Positions 1 through 8,420 of a DNA stretch of 64,000 bases are shown here, piece after piece. A model generated the notes under the pieces. That model had not been told where the DNA came from and ran no database searches. It was given only the letters and a program-made list of their open reading frames with translations. Origin of the DNA: UBA11400 sp964473555 (GTDB taxonomy: Bacteria; Bacteroidota; Rhodothermia; Balneolales; HLUCCA01); the NCBI GenBank assembly GCA_964473555.1, contig CAYYPL010000008.1, positions 68,138-132,137 on the forward strand, written 5' to 3'. The position numbers and the translations under genes were made by a program. Each line of letters starts with the position of its first letter. Position 1 is the first letter of the stretch.

Positions 1-1
1 G

Positions 2-613
2 ATTTTCGTCTTCTTTTTGATTCCAGGTTATGTGTATGGCAAGGTTACCGGTGCGTTTATTTCAGATCGTGATGTGATCGAAGGAATGTCCAAGTCGATG
101 AGTTCTCTGGGACTATACATTGTTTTGGTGTTTTTTGCAGCTCAGTTTGTTGCGTTTTTTGGATGGAGTAACCTGGGTCCGATTGTGGCTGTGAAAGGTG
201 CAGACGTATTAATTGCTCTGAACCTTACTGGACCGCTGATTTTTGTTCCTTTCATTGCTATGTGCGCGGTAGTAAACCTGTCATTGGGATCTGCTTCGGC
301 TCAATGGGCTATTACTGCACCCATTTTTGTTCCCATGTTAATGCTCATTGGGTATAGTCCGGAGGTGATTCAGGCCGCCTATCGAATCGGGGATTCCACC
401 ACAAACATCATCACGCCAATGATGAGTTATTTTGGGTTGATATTGGCATTTGCGACTCGATATGATCGAAAATTAGGCATCGGGACCATCATTGCGACCA
501 TGCTGCCCTACACCATATTCTTTCTGATAGGCTGGGTGGCGTTGTTCTACCTTTGGGTATTTGGACTTGGAATGCCTGTTGGTCCGGAAGCACCGACCTA
601 CTACATTCCATAA
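2..613 (+). CDS. AbgT-family transporter, C-terminal part (cut by window edge)
   Basis: This is the end of an integral inner-membrane transporter of the AbgT family, whose members import p-aminobenzoyl-glutamate or export antifolate-like compounds. The frame is open to the window edge, so the true start lies outside. Visible are several hydrophobic helices and the family's C-terminal signature: a GSASAQWAI segment, then PIFVPMLMLIGYSPE, then AAYRIGDSTTNIITPMMSYF. The last stretch carries the Ser/Thr/Asn-rich re-entrant region typical of the family. The protein ends normally with a GPEAPTYY tail. The next gene follows within about 30 bases on the same strand. Family assignment is firm; the substrate cannot be told. 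Confidence 0.9.
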   Translation: MFVFFLIPGYVYGKVTGAFISDRDVIEGMSKSMSSLGLYIVLVFFAAQFVAFFGWSNLGPIVAVKGADVLIALNLTGPLIFVPFIAMCAVVNLSLGSASAQWAITAPIFVPMLMLIGYSPEVIQAAYRIGDSTTNIITPMMSYFGLILAFATRYDRKLGIGTIIATMLPYTIFFLIGWVALFYLWVFGLGMPVGPEAPTYYIP

Positions 614-644
614 TGTGTACCTATTTTACATGCAGCATTGTCCC

Positions 645-1598
645 ATGATTTCAAAAGACCAGTTAGTGGTGGTGATTCGGTCGGCTGGAGAGCGGACTGA
701 AGCGGTTTGCAGGGAGTTGGTCTTGCGAGAGGTTGATGAATCGCAGGTTCACCTCGTCCGAATGATTCCATTTGAGGCTGCATTGGCTGAATCCTATAGA
801 ATCGGTATTGATAGTGGTTCAAAATGGTTGATGACATTAGATGCCGATGTGCTACTTCGGGAGCATGCCATTCGGGATTTTTTAGCTGAAGCGGATTTAA
901 TGCCCAATGGATTTTTTCATACTGAGGGTCTTGTTTACGATTATTTGACTGGAATGTACCGCAAAGCCGGGCACAGAATGTACCGCACCTCAATGCTCAT
1001 TGAAGCTGTCAAATGTATTCCTTTGCCTGGAGAAGCGATCAGGCCTGAGTTTACAACCATACAGAGAATGGTTACGGCTGGATTTCCGGTCCAGGAAACC
1101 GGTATGGTTTATGGGATTCATGATTTCGAACAATTCTACTCGGATGTCTACCGTAAATGCGTTGTGCACGCATCGAAGCATGTTGAGTGGCTTCCTGAGT
1201 TGGTCAAAAGATGGAAATCGATGCTGGGATCGGATGCAGATTTTAAGGTGGCCTTACAGGCAATTGTTGATGGTCTAACCAATTTTTCATCAATAACTGT
1301 GGACAAGAGTATCTTCTCAGAACGGTCTGTAGAAGTACTACGATTACTTGGATTGACCGAAAAGGAGACTTTATTTCAATTTGATCGTGCGGTAGAACTC
1401 GTTACTGATACCCTAACTTCATCGGGTAAGGTGCCGATTGATCTTCAAGGGACTAAAACATTCGGTATCAGGGTATCCAGAAAGAGCTTTCTCAAGAAGA
1501 TGGTTCATGATCGTGGATTATTCAAAACGATGGTGTACATCCTGGGAGAGTTCACGGTACAACTGGGCAAAAGCATCAGGCGACTTTCTGAGTCATAG
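645..1598 (+). CDS. GT-A-like glycosyltransferase (putative)
   Basis: About 317 residues. The N-terminal part reads like a nucleotide-sugar transferase of the GT-A fold: a strand LVVVIRSAGERT, an acidic and hydrophobic alternation, and WLMTLDADVLL, where DAD is a DxD-type metal-binding motif near residue 70. The C-terminal half is helical and of unknown role. I chose ATG 645; ATG 630 in the same frame is also possible, and neither has a clear ribosome-binding site. The gene runs tail to tail into the methyltransferase on the other strand, overlapping it by 23 bases. With the methyltransferase and sulfotransferase next door it suggests a small glycan-decoration group. The acceptor is unknown, and the family call rests on fold-like motifs only. 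Confidence 0.55.
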   Translation: MISKDQLVVVIRSAGERTEAVCRELVLREVDESQVHLVRMIPFEAALAESYRIGIDSGSKWLMTLDADVLLREHAIRDFLAEADLMPNGFFHTEGLVYDYLTGMYRKAGHRMYRTSMLIEAVKCIPLPGEAIRPEFTTIQRMVTAGFPVQETGMVYGIHDFEQFYSDVYRKCVVHASKHVEWLPELVKRWKSMLGSDADFKVALQAIVDGLTNFSSITVDKSIFSERSVEVLRLLGLTEKETLFQFDRAVELVTDTLTSSGKVPIDLQGTKTFGIRVSRKSFLKKMVHDRGLFKTMVYILGEFTVQLGKSIRRLSES

Positions 1599-2256
1599 GT
1601 TTAATTGCAGTAACGTTATATCCAGTAGTCATCTCATCGCTGTAAGCTAACCTGGTAAATAGAAGCGTGAACGGTCTGTACAAAAAATAAACGACCGGTG
1701 CCATAAGGAATGAAAGTACACGTGTTCTTCTGAATGTTGATTGTACGGTTCGCATCCACAGTACATCAATTGCCTCGAAGTAAGAGTTTCTAGGTTTAAT
1801 AGTGACCTCTTCGAATTCTCGCAATAAAAACTCTAGCCCATAACGGGTGAATCTGTAAAAATCGCGCGGAGCCTCGTGAATAGGTAACATAAATGGAGTA
1901 GACAGTATCAGTTTACCTCCAACATCAAGCGCTCTTAAAAGTGTTTGTACGGCTAGATGAGGTGAATGGACGTGTTCTAAAACTTCGCATATCACGATTA
2001 CATCGAATGAAGATTCTTCAAACTCGTATGTACAAATATCACCTACAATGTCGGGATTTCGGGCAGGGTCTACATCAAAAGAGAGAACGTTAAATCCGGT
2101 TTGAAGCGCAAACAGGGTTAAACGTCGATTGATTTCACCACCCGATCCTACAGTCAGAACGCGTGATCCTGATGGAATAGCAGAAAATTCACGTTCAAGA
2201 AACGAATAAAGTCCTTGCCTGGATCGATTTTTCGATAATTTTTCAAGAAGATTCAC
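1576..2256 (-). CDS. Class I SAM-dependent methyltransferase
   Basis: 226 residues. The SAM-binding motif I appears as VLTVGSGGEINRR near residue 35, the acidic end of strand 2 as FDVDP, and the post-motif as FDVIVICEVLEHVHSP, a Methyltransf_11/23-type core. The segment EAPRDFYRFTRYGLEFLL is typical of methyltransferases encoded in polysaccharide and lipid-sugar loci. A hydrophobic stretch follows near the C-terminus (LSFLMAPVVYFLYRPFTLLF), which could attach the protein to the membrane. Its 3' end overlaps the convergent glycosyltransferase gene. The substrate cannot be read from the sequence; a sugar or lipid-linked glycan is an inference from context. Confidence 0.8.
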   Translation of the reverse strand: MNLLEKLSKNRSRQGLYSFLEREFSAIPSGSRVLTVGSGGEINRRLTLFALQTGFNVLSFDVDPARNPDIVGDICTYEFEESSFDVIVICEVLEHVHSPHLAVQTLLRALDVGGKLILSTPFMLPIHEAPRDFYRFTRYGLEFLLREFEEVTIKPRNSYFEAIDVLWMRTVQSTFRRTRVLSFLMAPVVYFLYRPFTLLFTRLAYSDEMTTGYNVTAIKPMTQKVA

Positions 2257-2418
2257 GGGAGTAATAAGTTAGGGTCGGGGTAGGGTACGAATATCTCTCG
2301 AAAAATAGGATTTACGGCTCAATGAACCGTTAGGATAAACTTAATCATTCTCACCTCGCTCTGTCAAGAGAGTTACGGGCGTCTTGGGCTAAATGGTAGA
2401 ATTATTTTGTAAAAGCAC

Positions 2419-2426
2419 TATCTTTG
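2419..2426 (+). promoter_or_regulatory. TAnnTTTG -7 box (Bacteroidota-type promoter)
   Basis: The octamer TATCTTTG matches the TAnnTTTG -7 consensus of the Bacteroidota primary sigma factor and lies 26 bases before the sulfotransferase ATG. No convincing -33 TTTG/TTG box sits at the expected distance. The same box in a nearly identical setting (GC-CTATCTTTGTTG/TGTGT) occurs before the AhpD-like gene at 34604. Confidence 0.5.
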
Positions 2427-2451
2427 TTGATCTTCATACTCGACAGCACCC

Positions 2452-3540
2452 ATGGAAAAAACTCCCTTTTTTATTCATATCGGAACCTGGAAAACAGGGT
2501 CATCGACGATTCAATTCAATCTACATACCGTAAAAAAACAACTTCATCAAGAAGGTCTTTTTTATTTGTCAAAAGGGGATAAAATGGTGGTGGATGATGG
2601 GGTTATCAGGAGCTTTGAAAAACTGGAACCAGACTATATTCGCGAATCCAGATATAAACTAAGGGCCATTCTGCAAGAAAAACTCGATAAGAATCCCTCC
2701 CTGAGATTTGTTGCGAGTGCCGAAGAATTTTCCGGAGATCCTTTCAAAGCTTTCTCAAACTCTGGCTGGATCGCCCAAAATCTGTTTGAAATCACCAAAG
2801 AGCTGAATCTGGATATAAAAATCATTGTTTTTTTACGTCGTCAGGATGAGTTCATGGAGTCGATGTATACTCAAAGTATACATTTGGGGGCTTCTCATTC
2901 GTTCGAAGAATTTTTAAGTGAGTATGAATCGGGAGCATTTGATTGGTATCGTTTAGTTGAGTCATATGCCCAAATATTTGGTAAAGCAAATGTATATGTA
3001 ATAAGGTATCATAAAGATTTTTTACCGGAAAGTGACAGTTTGCTGCATCAAATGGGTGAGGTGCTGGGAAGTCCGTTACTGAAACAGTTCAAAGGGACTA
3101 ATCCACGTAATCGTGGGCTTTCCCGGGATGCACTTGAGATTACCCGAATTACAAACAACTATCTTATCAAAGAAGATCAGTACCTGTTGAGGAATATTTT
3201 TCAGGATACCAATGCTAAACAACCCTTTGAATCGTATGCTTACTTCACTCAAAGCGATCGGGTAGCGTTTTTAAAACCGTATTCGGAGTCGAATGCACGA
3301 ATTGCCCGTGAGTACCTGAACATCCAGGATGAGTTGTTCCCTGTTCCAGCACCATCTGAAGAAGATTCCGATATCTATCCCGGTTTGACTGTGGAGGCGC
3401 TCGCGCTGAATTTATCCCGTGGACTGGTCACACTGAACAAGCGACTCACGGGACTGGAAAGAGATTTGCGTTACGAGCTCAAAACGACCAGCATTCGCTA
3501 CAAGATTAAGCGACTAATCAGATCAATGATTCGAAAGTAG
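2452..3540 (+). CDS. P-loop sulfotransferase-like protein
   Basis: 362 residues. The N-terminus IHIGTWKTGSSTIQ is the 5'-phosphosulfate-binding loop of PAPS-dependent sulfotransferases (consensus GxxKxGTT/S). A second conserved patch, IIVFLRRQDEFMESMYTQ near residue 130, matches the 3'-phosphate-binding R..S region. The C-terminal tail is basic and probably helical. The family transfers sulfate from PAPS to sugars or other hydroxyl groups. The gene lies downstream of the glycosyltransferase and methyltransferase, which suggests glycan decoration. ATG 2452 lies just behind a TAnnTTTG box and no better start is visible. The fold is fairly sure, the acceptor unknown. Confidence 0.7.
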   Translation: MEKTPFFIHIGTWKTGSSTIQFNLHTVKKQLHQEGLFYLSKGDKMVVDDGVIRSFEKLEPDYIRESRYKLRAILQEKLDKNPSLRFVASAEEFSGDPFKAFSNSGWIAQNLFEITKELNLDIKIIVFLRRQDEFMESMYTQSIHLGASHSFEEFLSEYESGAFDWYRLVESYAQIFGKANVYVIRYHKDFLPESDSLLHQMGEVLGSPLLKQFKGTNPRNRGLSRDALEITRITNNYLIKEDQYLLRNIFQDTNAKQPFESYAYFTQSDRVAFLKPYSESNARIAREYLNIQDELFPVPAPSEEDSDIYPGLTVEALALNLSRGLVTLNKRLTGLERDLRYELKTTSIRYKIKRLIRSMIRK

Positions 3541-3659
3541 AACGTATCGAATTCCCAGTTTTCGGTCCAAGCGCGTTGAATTCGATGGCTCAATCAACTT
3601 TTACTTTTATTTTATCTGGCCAATCGGTAATTTGGCTGAAATTATCTAGCACCCAACAG

Positions 3660-3818
3660 ATGAGCAAAATCGGTATCCTTAAAGAGTTCTGGTTGTTTTT
3701 GAAAGTCAGAAAGAAATTATGGCTTGCTCCCATTGTTTTTGTACTACTCTTGTTGGGTCTGCTGATCATCGTCACCGGAAATACGGCCCTTGCACCTTTC
3801 ATATACGCATTATTTTAA
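3660..3818 (+). CDS. DUF5989 small membrane protein
   Basis: 52 residues from ATG 3660. The sequence runs MSKIGILKEFWLFLKVRKKL, then a single membrane helix (WLAPIVFVLLLLGLLIIV), then a conserved end GNTALAPFIYALF. This is the layout of DUF5989: a short cytoplasmic basic patch, one helix and an APFIYxLF tail. Members are normally found beside SxtJ-like membrane proteins and NodU/CmcH carbamoyltransferases. Here no SxtJ gene is seen; instead the gene lies directly upstream of carAB, and two carbamoyltransferases are encoded about 50 kb away. A longer in-frame start at 3576 is possible but adds sequence unlike the family. Function unknown. Confidence 0.75.
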   Translation: MSKIGILKEFWLFLKVRKKLWLAPIVFVLLLLGLLIIVTGNTALAPFIYALF

Positions 3819-3850
3819 ACAGTGACGCAACCACTCAGAAATTTCATAGT

Positions 3851-3889
3851 AATCCGACTCTCTGTAAAAAGGGTAGTCGGATTTTTTTT
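3851..3889 (+). terminator. Rho-independent terminator after the DUF5989 gene
   Basis: A 9-bp stem AATCCGACT/AGTCGGATT (3851-3859 and 3875-3883) with a 15-base loop runs directly into a T tract (TTTTTTTT). It lies 32 bases after the DUF5989 stop and would separate that transcript from carAB. Confidence 0.85.
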
Positions 3890-3921
3890 GTCTTTATGTC
3901 GATTTGTCAGTAATACAACCT

Positions 3922-3934
3922 ATTGTTTAACAAT
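3922..3934. promoter_or_regulatory. 13-bp dyad upstream of carA
   Basis: ATTGTT-T-AACAAT is a perfect 6-1-6 inverted repeat 54 bases before the carA start. It could be an operator or part of a promoter; its AT-rich sequence makes chance occurrence plausible. Confidence 0.3.
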
Positions 3935-3987
3935 GAGTTGTGTTGCAATTTCAACCGGAATGACCCCAACACACAATCCATCATAAC

Positions 3988-5091
3988 ATGCAAGAACGAT
4001 CCAGAGCCATCCTGGCACTTTCAGACGGAACGGTAGAATACGGATACGCAATCGGACATTATGGTACAACTGGCGGCGAATTGTGCTTCAATACGAGTAT
4101 GTACGGATATCAGGAAATATTCACTGATCCAAGTTATTACGGACAACTTATGATGATGACCTATCCCCATATTGGTAACTATGGAGCATCATCGCGTGAT
4201 GACGAGGCTACCAAAGTTATGGTTTCAGGAGTTGTGGTCAGAGCGTTTTCATTTGATTACAGTAATCCTATGGCCGATGAAAGCCTGAATGCATTTTTGA
4301 AGCGGAACAAAATTGTGGGGATTACAGGAATCGATACACGCAAACTGGTTCGACATATCCGAGAAAAAGGAGTCATGAACGCGGTCATTTCCAGCGATAA
4401 TCTGGATGTTGACGCATTGGTTGCGCAGGCCAAAGGCTGGGTAGACATGAACGGACTGGAACTGGCATCGAAAGTGACGCGTAGTGAGGCTCAAACACTC
4501 ACACGCGATGGGCATCGGTTTAAGGTCGCAGCGTTTGATTATGGAATCAAGCAGAATATCATCAACAGCTTGACCGATCGGGGTTGTAGTCTGCGTGTTT
4601 TTCCGGCTCAGGCATCATTTGAAGAAGTCATGGAGTGGAATCCAGATGGATTCTTCTTCTCTAATGGTCCTGGTGACCCTAATCCAATGGGATATGCCAT
4701 CGAGTTGGTCAACCAGGCAAAGAAAACCGGAAAACCGATGTTTGGTATTTGTCTGGGTCACCAGCTCATGGCTCTTTCTGAGGGGATCCATGTGTCAAAA
4801 ATGTTTGTGGGTCACCGAGGAGCAAATCACCCGGTTAAGAACATGAACACCGGACTCGTTGAAATCACGACTCAGAACCACGGTTTTTCAGTGGATCCAG
4901 GTTCTGTTGATCCATCGGTGGCCTCGATCAGTCACCTCAATCTGAACGATAACACCGTTGAGGGACTCGAATTCAAAAACTTCAACGGATTCAGTGTTCA
5001 GTATCATCCCGAGGCCTCACCGGGTCCACACGATTCGCGATACCTGTTCGATCAGTTTATTGAGCGCCTCAAACATTCCACATCGAATTAA
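3988..5091 (+). CDS. carA: Carbamoyl-phosphate synthase small subunit (glutaminase)
   Basis: 367 residues, normal family length. CarA hydrolyses glutamine and passes ammonia to CarB for carbamoyl phosphate, used in pyrimidine and arginine synthesis and as donor for carbamoyltransferases. The N-terminal CPSase domain (ALSDGTVEYGYAIG, ELCFNTSMYGYQEI) is followed by a class I glutamine amidotransferase domain. Its nucleophile Cys255 sits in FGICLGHQL, and the partner residues His340 and Glu342 in VQYHPEASPGPH. The gene is 25 bases before carB and forms an operon with it. The terminator upstream and the 13-bp dyad at 3922 suggest its own promoter. Confidence 0.97.
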   Translation: MQERSRAILALSDGTVEYGYAIGHYGTTGGELCFNTSMYGYQEIFTDPSYYGQLMMMTYPHIGNYGASSRDDEATKVMVSGVVVRAFSFDYSNPMADESLNAFLKRNKIVGITGIDTRKLVRHIREKGVMNAVISSDNLDVDALVAQAKGWVDMNGLELASKVTRSEAQTLTRDGHRFKVAAFDYGIKQNIINSLTDRGCSLRVFPAQASFEEVMEWNPDGFFFSNGPGDPNPMGYAIELVNQAKKTGKPMFGICLGHQLMALSEGIHVSKMFVGHRGANHPVKNMNTGLVEITTQNHGFSVDPGSVDPSVASISHLNLNDNTVEGLEFKNFNGFSVQYHPEASPGPHDSRYLFDQFIERLKHSTSN

Positions 5092-5116
5092 ATACACAGT
5101 CTAAAACGAATACACT

Positions 5117-7945
5117 ATGCCGCGTAGAGACGACATCCACAATATTCTGCTTATCGGATCAGGTCCAATTATCATTGGACAAGCCTGTGAATTTGATTAT
5201 TCCGGAACACAAGCGTGTCGATCGCTTCGGGAAGAAGGATACCGGGTTGTATTGATCAATTCGAATCCGGCCACGATCATGACCGATCCGATGATGGCCG
5301 ATGCCATATACCTCAAGCCACTCACCACGCAATCGATTAAAGAAATTTGTACGAAAGAGAAAATTGATGCTGTTTTGCCAACCATGGGTGGTCAAACTGC
5401 GTTGAACCTGGCGCGTGATCTTCACCATCAGGGATTTTGGGCCAAAAACAATATTCAGATCATTGGAGTGGATATTGACGCCATTGACATCACCGAAGAC
5501 CGGCAGCAGTTCAGGGACTTGATGGAGAAAATCGGTGTGGATCAATGCGTCAGTTACGTGGCGAAATCACTACTTGATGCTAAAGAAATCGCGGTCAAGT
5601 TGGGTGGTTTTCCTTTGGTTATTCGTCCCTCGTTCACGATGGGTGGAATGGGAGGTGGAATCATCTGGAGTGAGGATGAATTCGAGCGCAAAGTACTGCG
5701 TGGATTAGAACTGAGTCCGATACACGAGATTTTGCTCGAAGAGTCAATCGTTGGTTGGAAGGAATACGAGCTTGAACTACTGCGTGATGACAATGACAAT
5801 GTGGTCATTATTTGCGGAATCGAGAATCTGGATCCTATGGGGGTTCATACCGGGGATTCGGTCACTGTGGCGCCATGCCAGACCTTGACCGACAAACAGT
5901 TTCAACTGCTTCGAAATGCTGCAATTAGAATGATGCGTTCGATAGGTACCTTCGCAGGGGGATGTAATGTGCAGTTCGCTTTTGAGCCGGGTACAGATCG
6001 TTTTGTAGCCATCGAAATCAATCCCAGGGTGAGTCGTTCATCGGCGCTGGCCTCTAAGGCAACCGGATATCCGATTGCCAAGGTGGCCTCAAAACTGGCG
6101 GTTGGATACACATTGGATGAGCTGAAAAATCAGATTACCGGCACCACATCGGCCTGTTTTGAGCCTTCCATCGATTACGTTGTGGTAAAAGTACCGCGAT
6201 TCAACTTCGAGAAGTTTCCAGGTGTTGATGAAATGTTGGGCACGCAGATGAAGGCCGTTGGCGAGGTTATGGCTATAGGAAGAAATTTTCCTGAAGCACT
6301 GAACAAAGCGTGGCAGTCGCTTGAAATAGGTCGCGCCGGACTCGGTGCCGACGGATACGAAGTGCTGGACAGGAAAAGAGTACGTGAACGTCTGATGAAA
6401 CCCTATTGGGACAGATGTCTTCAGATCCGGAATGCCTTCAAGATGGGTGCATCCATTGAAGAAATCCATGATGTAACCCGAGTTGATCCCTGGTTCCTGC
6501 AGCAAATCCGCTACATGGTGACACTAGAAAACCATTTGGAAGGTCAGACACTTGATACACTAAACAAAGAGGACCTTTTCGAAGCCAAACAAGCTGGATT
6601 CTCAGACAAACAGATTGCCTGGCTGCTTTCACAAAGTGCAACGCCGGTTACAGAAGTCCAGGTCAGGAAGCGTCGCCTGGAAATGGGACTCAAACCCTCG
6701 TTCAAACTTGTTGATACTTGTGCAGCAGAATTTCCTGCCCAAACTCCCTACTATTACTCAGCCTATGAGGGAGAGAACGAAAGTTATGTGACGGATAAGA
6801 AGAAAATTATGATACTGGGTAGTGGTCCGAACCGTATTGGTCAAGGGATTGAGTTTGATTATTCCTGCACGCATGCGGTATTGGCAGCCAAAGAAGAAGG
6901 TTATGAAACCATCATGGTGAATTGTAATCCCGAGACCGTTTCCACTGACTTTGATATTGCCGATAAGCTCTATTTTGAACCTGTGTACTGGGAGCGAGTG
7001 CTCGATATTTTTGAACATGAGAAACCAGAAGGAGTGATTCTGCAAGTTGGTGGACAAACAGCCCTTAAACTGGCGAAACATTTTCAGGCATCTGGCATCA
7101 AGATTTTTGGAACTGAATATGAAATGATGGATTTGGCCGAAGACCGCGGAAAGTTCTCTGAAGTATTGGTACAGTGCGACATCCCATTTCCAAGATATGG
7201 TACAGCTATGGACGTCAAGGGTGCACTTGAACAAGCTGAAGTTGTGAAATATCCGGTTTTGATTCGTCCAAGTTATGTACTAGGTGGACAGGGAATGAGA
7301 ATTGCGGTAAAGCCAGAAGAGCTTAAAGAGTATGTAGAAGAGTTGCTTACCACTCATCCGGAAAACGTTTTTTTGATCGACCATTATCTGGACAAAGCCA
7401 TTGAAGTCGACTTCGACTCCATTTACGATGGTGAACAGCTTCACGTCAGCGGGATCATGCAACACATTGAGCCAGCTGGTGTCCACTCGGGAGACTCAAC
7501 CGCTGTGTTGCCACCATACAGCCTTAGCGACGAGATTATCAAGACCCTTGAAGATTATCAACTTCGTATTGCCAAAGCATTGAATGTACGCGGATTCATC
7601 AACGTCCAGTATGCCATCAAAGACAACAAGGTGTATGTGTTGGAGGCGAATCCACGTTCGACACGAACCATTCCATTCATCGCCAAGGCAACCGGTCGTC
7701 CGGAGTCGGCCATAGGGGTGAAGGTGATGATGGGAAGAAAGCTCAGTGAGTTTGATTTGAGTTCCTCGTTGACCTGCTACGCTATTAAAGAGCCGGTGTT
7801 CCCGTTCGATAAGTTTCCGGAAGTCAAGAAGGAGTTGGGTCCGGAGATGAAATCGACCGGGGAAACAATCTACTTCCTGGAGGATTTTGACGACGAGCAT
7901 TTCAGAAAGCCCTACGAGTTCAAGAATCTTTATTTGAGTAAATAA
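5117..7945 (+). CDS. carB: Carbamoyl-phosphate synthase large subunit, form without the C-terminal allosteric domain
   Basis: 942 residues. Both synthetase halves are present: the first ATP-grasp unit starts with GSGPIIIGQACEFDYSGTQA near residue 14, and the second repeats this as GSGPNRIGQGIEFDYS near residue 568. Conserved metal- and ATP-binding stretches (INPRVSRSSALASKATGYPI; EANPRSTRTIPFIAKATGRP) are intact. The enzyme ends at KNLYLSK, about 130 residues short of the E. coli protein, so the methylglyoxal-synthase-like allosteric domain is missing. The end is clean and followed by a repeat array, so this looks like a domain-lacking form rather than a truncation. UMP/ornithine control as in enterics is therefore not expected (inference). 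Confidence 0.96.
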   Translation: MPRRDDIHNILLIGSGPIIIGQACEFDYSGTQACRSLREEGYRVVLINSNPATIMTDPMMADAIYLKPLTTQSIKEICTKEKIDAVLPTMGGQTALNLARDLHHQGFWAKNNIQIIGVDIDAIDITEDRQQFRDLMEKIGVDQCVSYVAKSLLDAKEIAVKLGGFPLVIRPSFTMGGMGGGIIWSEDEFERKVLRGLELSPIHEILLEESIVGWKEYELELLRDDNDNVVIICGIENLDPMGVHTGDSVTVAPCQTLTDKQFQLLRNAAIRMMRSIGTFAGGCNVQFAFEPGTDRFVAIEINPRVSRSSALASKATGYPIAKVASKLAVGYTLDELKNQITGTTSACFEPSIDYVVVKVPRFNFEKFPGVDEMLGTQMKAVGEVMAIGRNFPEALNKAWQSLEIGRAGLGADGYEVLDRKRVRERLMKPYWDRCLQIRNAFKMGASIEEIHDVTRVDPWFLQQIRYMVTLENHLEGQTLDTLNKEDLFEAKQAGFSDKQIAWLLSQSATPVTEVQVRKRRLEMGLKPSFKLVDTCAAEFPAQTPYYYSAYEGENESYVTDKKKIMILGSGPNRIGQGIEFDYSCTHAVLAAKEEGYETIMVNCNPETVSTDFDIADKLYFEPVYWERVLDIFEHEKPEGVILQVGGQTALKLAKHFQASGIKIFGTEYEMMDLAEDRGKFSEVLVQCDIPFPRYGTAMDVKGALEQAEVVKYPVLIRPSYVLGGQGMRIAVKPEELKEYVEELLTTHPENVFLIDHYLDKAIEVDFDSIYDGEQLHVSGIMQHIEPAGVHSGDSTAVLPPYSLSDEIIKTLEDYQLRIAKALNVRGFINVQYAIKDNKVYVLEANPRSTRTIPFIAKATGRPESAIGVKVMMGRKLSEFDLSSSLTCYAIKEPVFPFDKFPEVKKELGPEMKSTGETIYFLEDFDDEHFRKPYEFKNLYLSK

Positions 7946-7948
7946 TTT

Positions 7949-8113
7949 TCGCTTTGCGAGTAATTAGTTGCCCGGAGAGTGTTGCTTCGCAACGGAGAGT
8001 GGGGGCTAGAGCCCCTGGAGAGCGCAAGTTTAACTTGCGGAGAGTTAAGCATGTATTTGTGCCAGCGGTGGTGGGCTTCGCCACGGTGGGGGCTCGCATG
8101 CGCGATACGGAGG
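7949..8113 (+). repeat. Tandem hairpin array 1 with GGAGAGT spacers
   Basis: A run of short palindromes with different stems: TCGC-TTT-GCGA (7949), GTTGC-TTC-GCAAC (7981), GGGGC-TAGA-GCCCC (8002), CGCAAGTT-T-AACTTGCG (8023), and an imperfect GTGGGC-TTC-GCCAC further on. They are separated by GGAGAGT or TGGAGAG at 7974, 7994, 8016 and 8039. Stem sequences vary but base pairing is kept, and loops are mostly TTC or TTT. The same design occurs in array 2 (30189) and, on the other strand, array 3 (58690). Function unknown; a non-autonomous repeat or a structured transcript are both possible. Confidence 0.75.
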
Positions 8114-8148
8114 GGGATTCCTTTGCAGTCAGGGAGTTGCCTGGTATG

Positions 8149-8195
8149 ATTTTGGACGCCTATTTTTTCCTTCGAAAAAAATAGGCGTCCAAAAT
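8149..8195. repeat. 20-bp perfect inverted repeat closing hairpin array 1
   Basis: The left arm (8149-8168, beginning ATTTTGGACGCC) and the right arm (8176-8195) are exact reverse complements, separated by a 7-base CCTTCGA loop. The right arm and loop recur at 30326-30359 behind array 2, without the left arm. The arms contain A and T runs, so on either strand the hairpin could stop transcription between carB and the sugar porter, but no U tract follows outside the stem. Read as a conserved end of the array element. Confidence 0.8.
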
Positions 8196-8237
8196 TCTTA
8201 CCACTTCATCAAGGTTCAAGCCAAGCATTTCTCTCGT

Positions 8238-8266
8238 CCCTTATCTCTTATCCCTTATCTCTTATC
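8238..8266. repeat. 7-bp tandem repeat (CYCTTAT)4
   Basis: Four consecutive heptamers alternate CCCTTAT and CTCTTAT. It is one of several 7-bp-period repeats of unrelated sequence in this window. Confidence 0.8.
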
Positions 8267-8420
8267 AAAGATTGCAAACTCTTGACTTTGATTCTTGCCC
8301 GAATTTTGATAATCTCTGTGCAACACCATATAACCTGAATAAACGGGTCTGATAGGTCGGTTCTGACGACCTTTATCTGATCATTAACCATAAATTTCTT
8401 TAAACAGAGGTCAATAGCGT

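Larger units (their letters stand above)
7946..8420. other. 475-bp gene-free stretch holding a hairpin array, an inverted repeat and a heptamer repeat
   Basis: Between carB and the sugar porter no credible gene is present. From left to right there is a tandem hairpin array (7949-8113), a 47-bp perfect inverted repeat (8149-8195) and a 7-bp tandem repeat (8238-8266). These are followed by about 150 bases of AT-rich sequence that must hold the promoter of the sugar porter. I saw no clear -33/-7 boxes in the last part. Confidence 0.7.

Noticed and set aside
5117..7945. CarB considered truncated because it is about 130 residues short of the E. coli enzyme
   Set aside because: Both ATP-grasp halves are complete and the end is clean; only the allosteric domain is absent, a form I believe is common in this bacterial group.
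7949..8113. Hairpin arrays considered as CRISPR
   Set aside because: Neither constant repeats nor spacers of constant length exist; units are self-complementary and no cas gene is near.
7954..8184. 76-codon open frame after carB
   Set aside because: It is made entirely of hairpin-array sequence and has no start signal or recognisable protein pattern.
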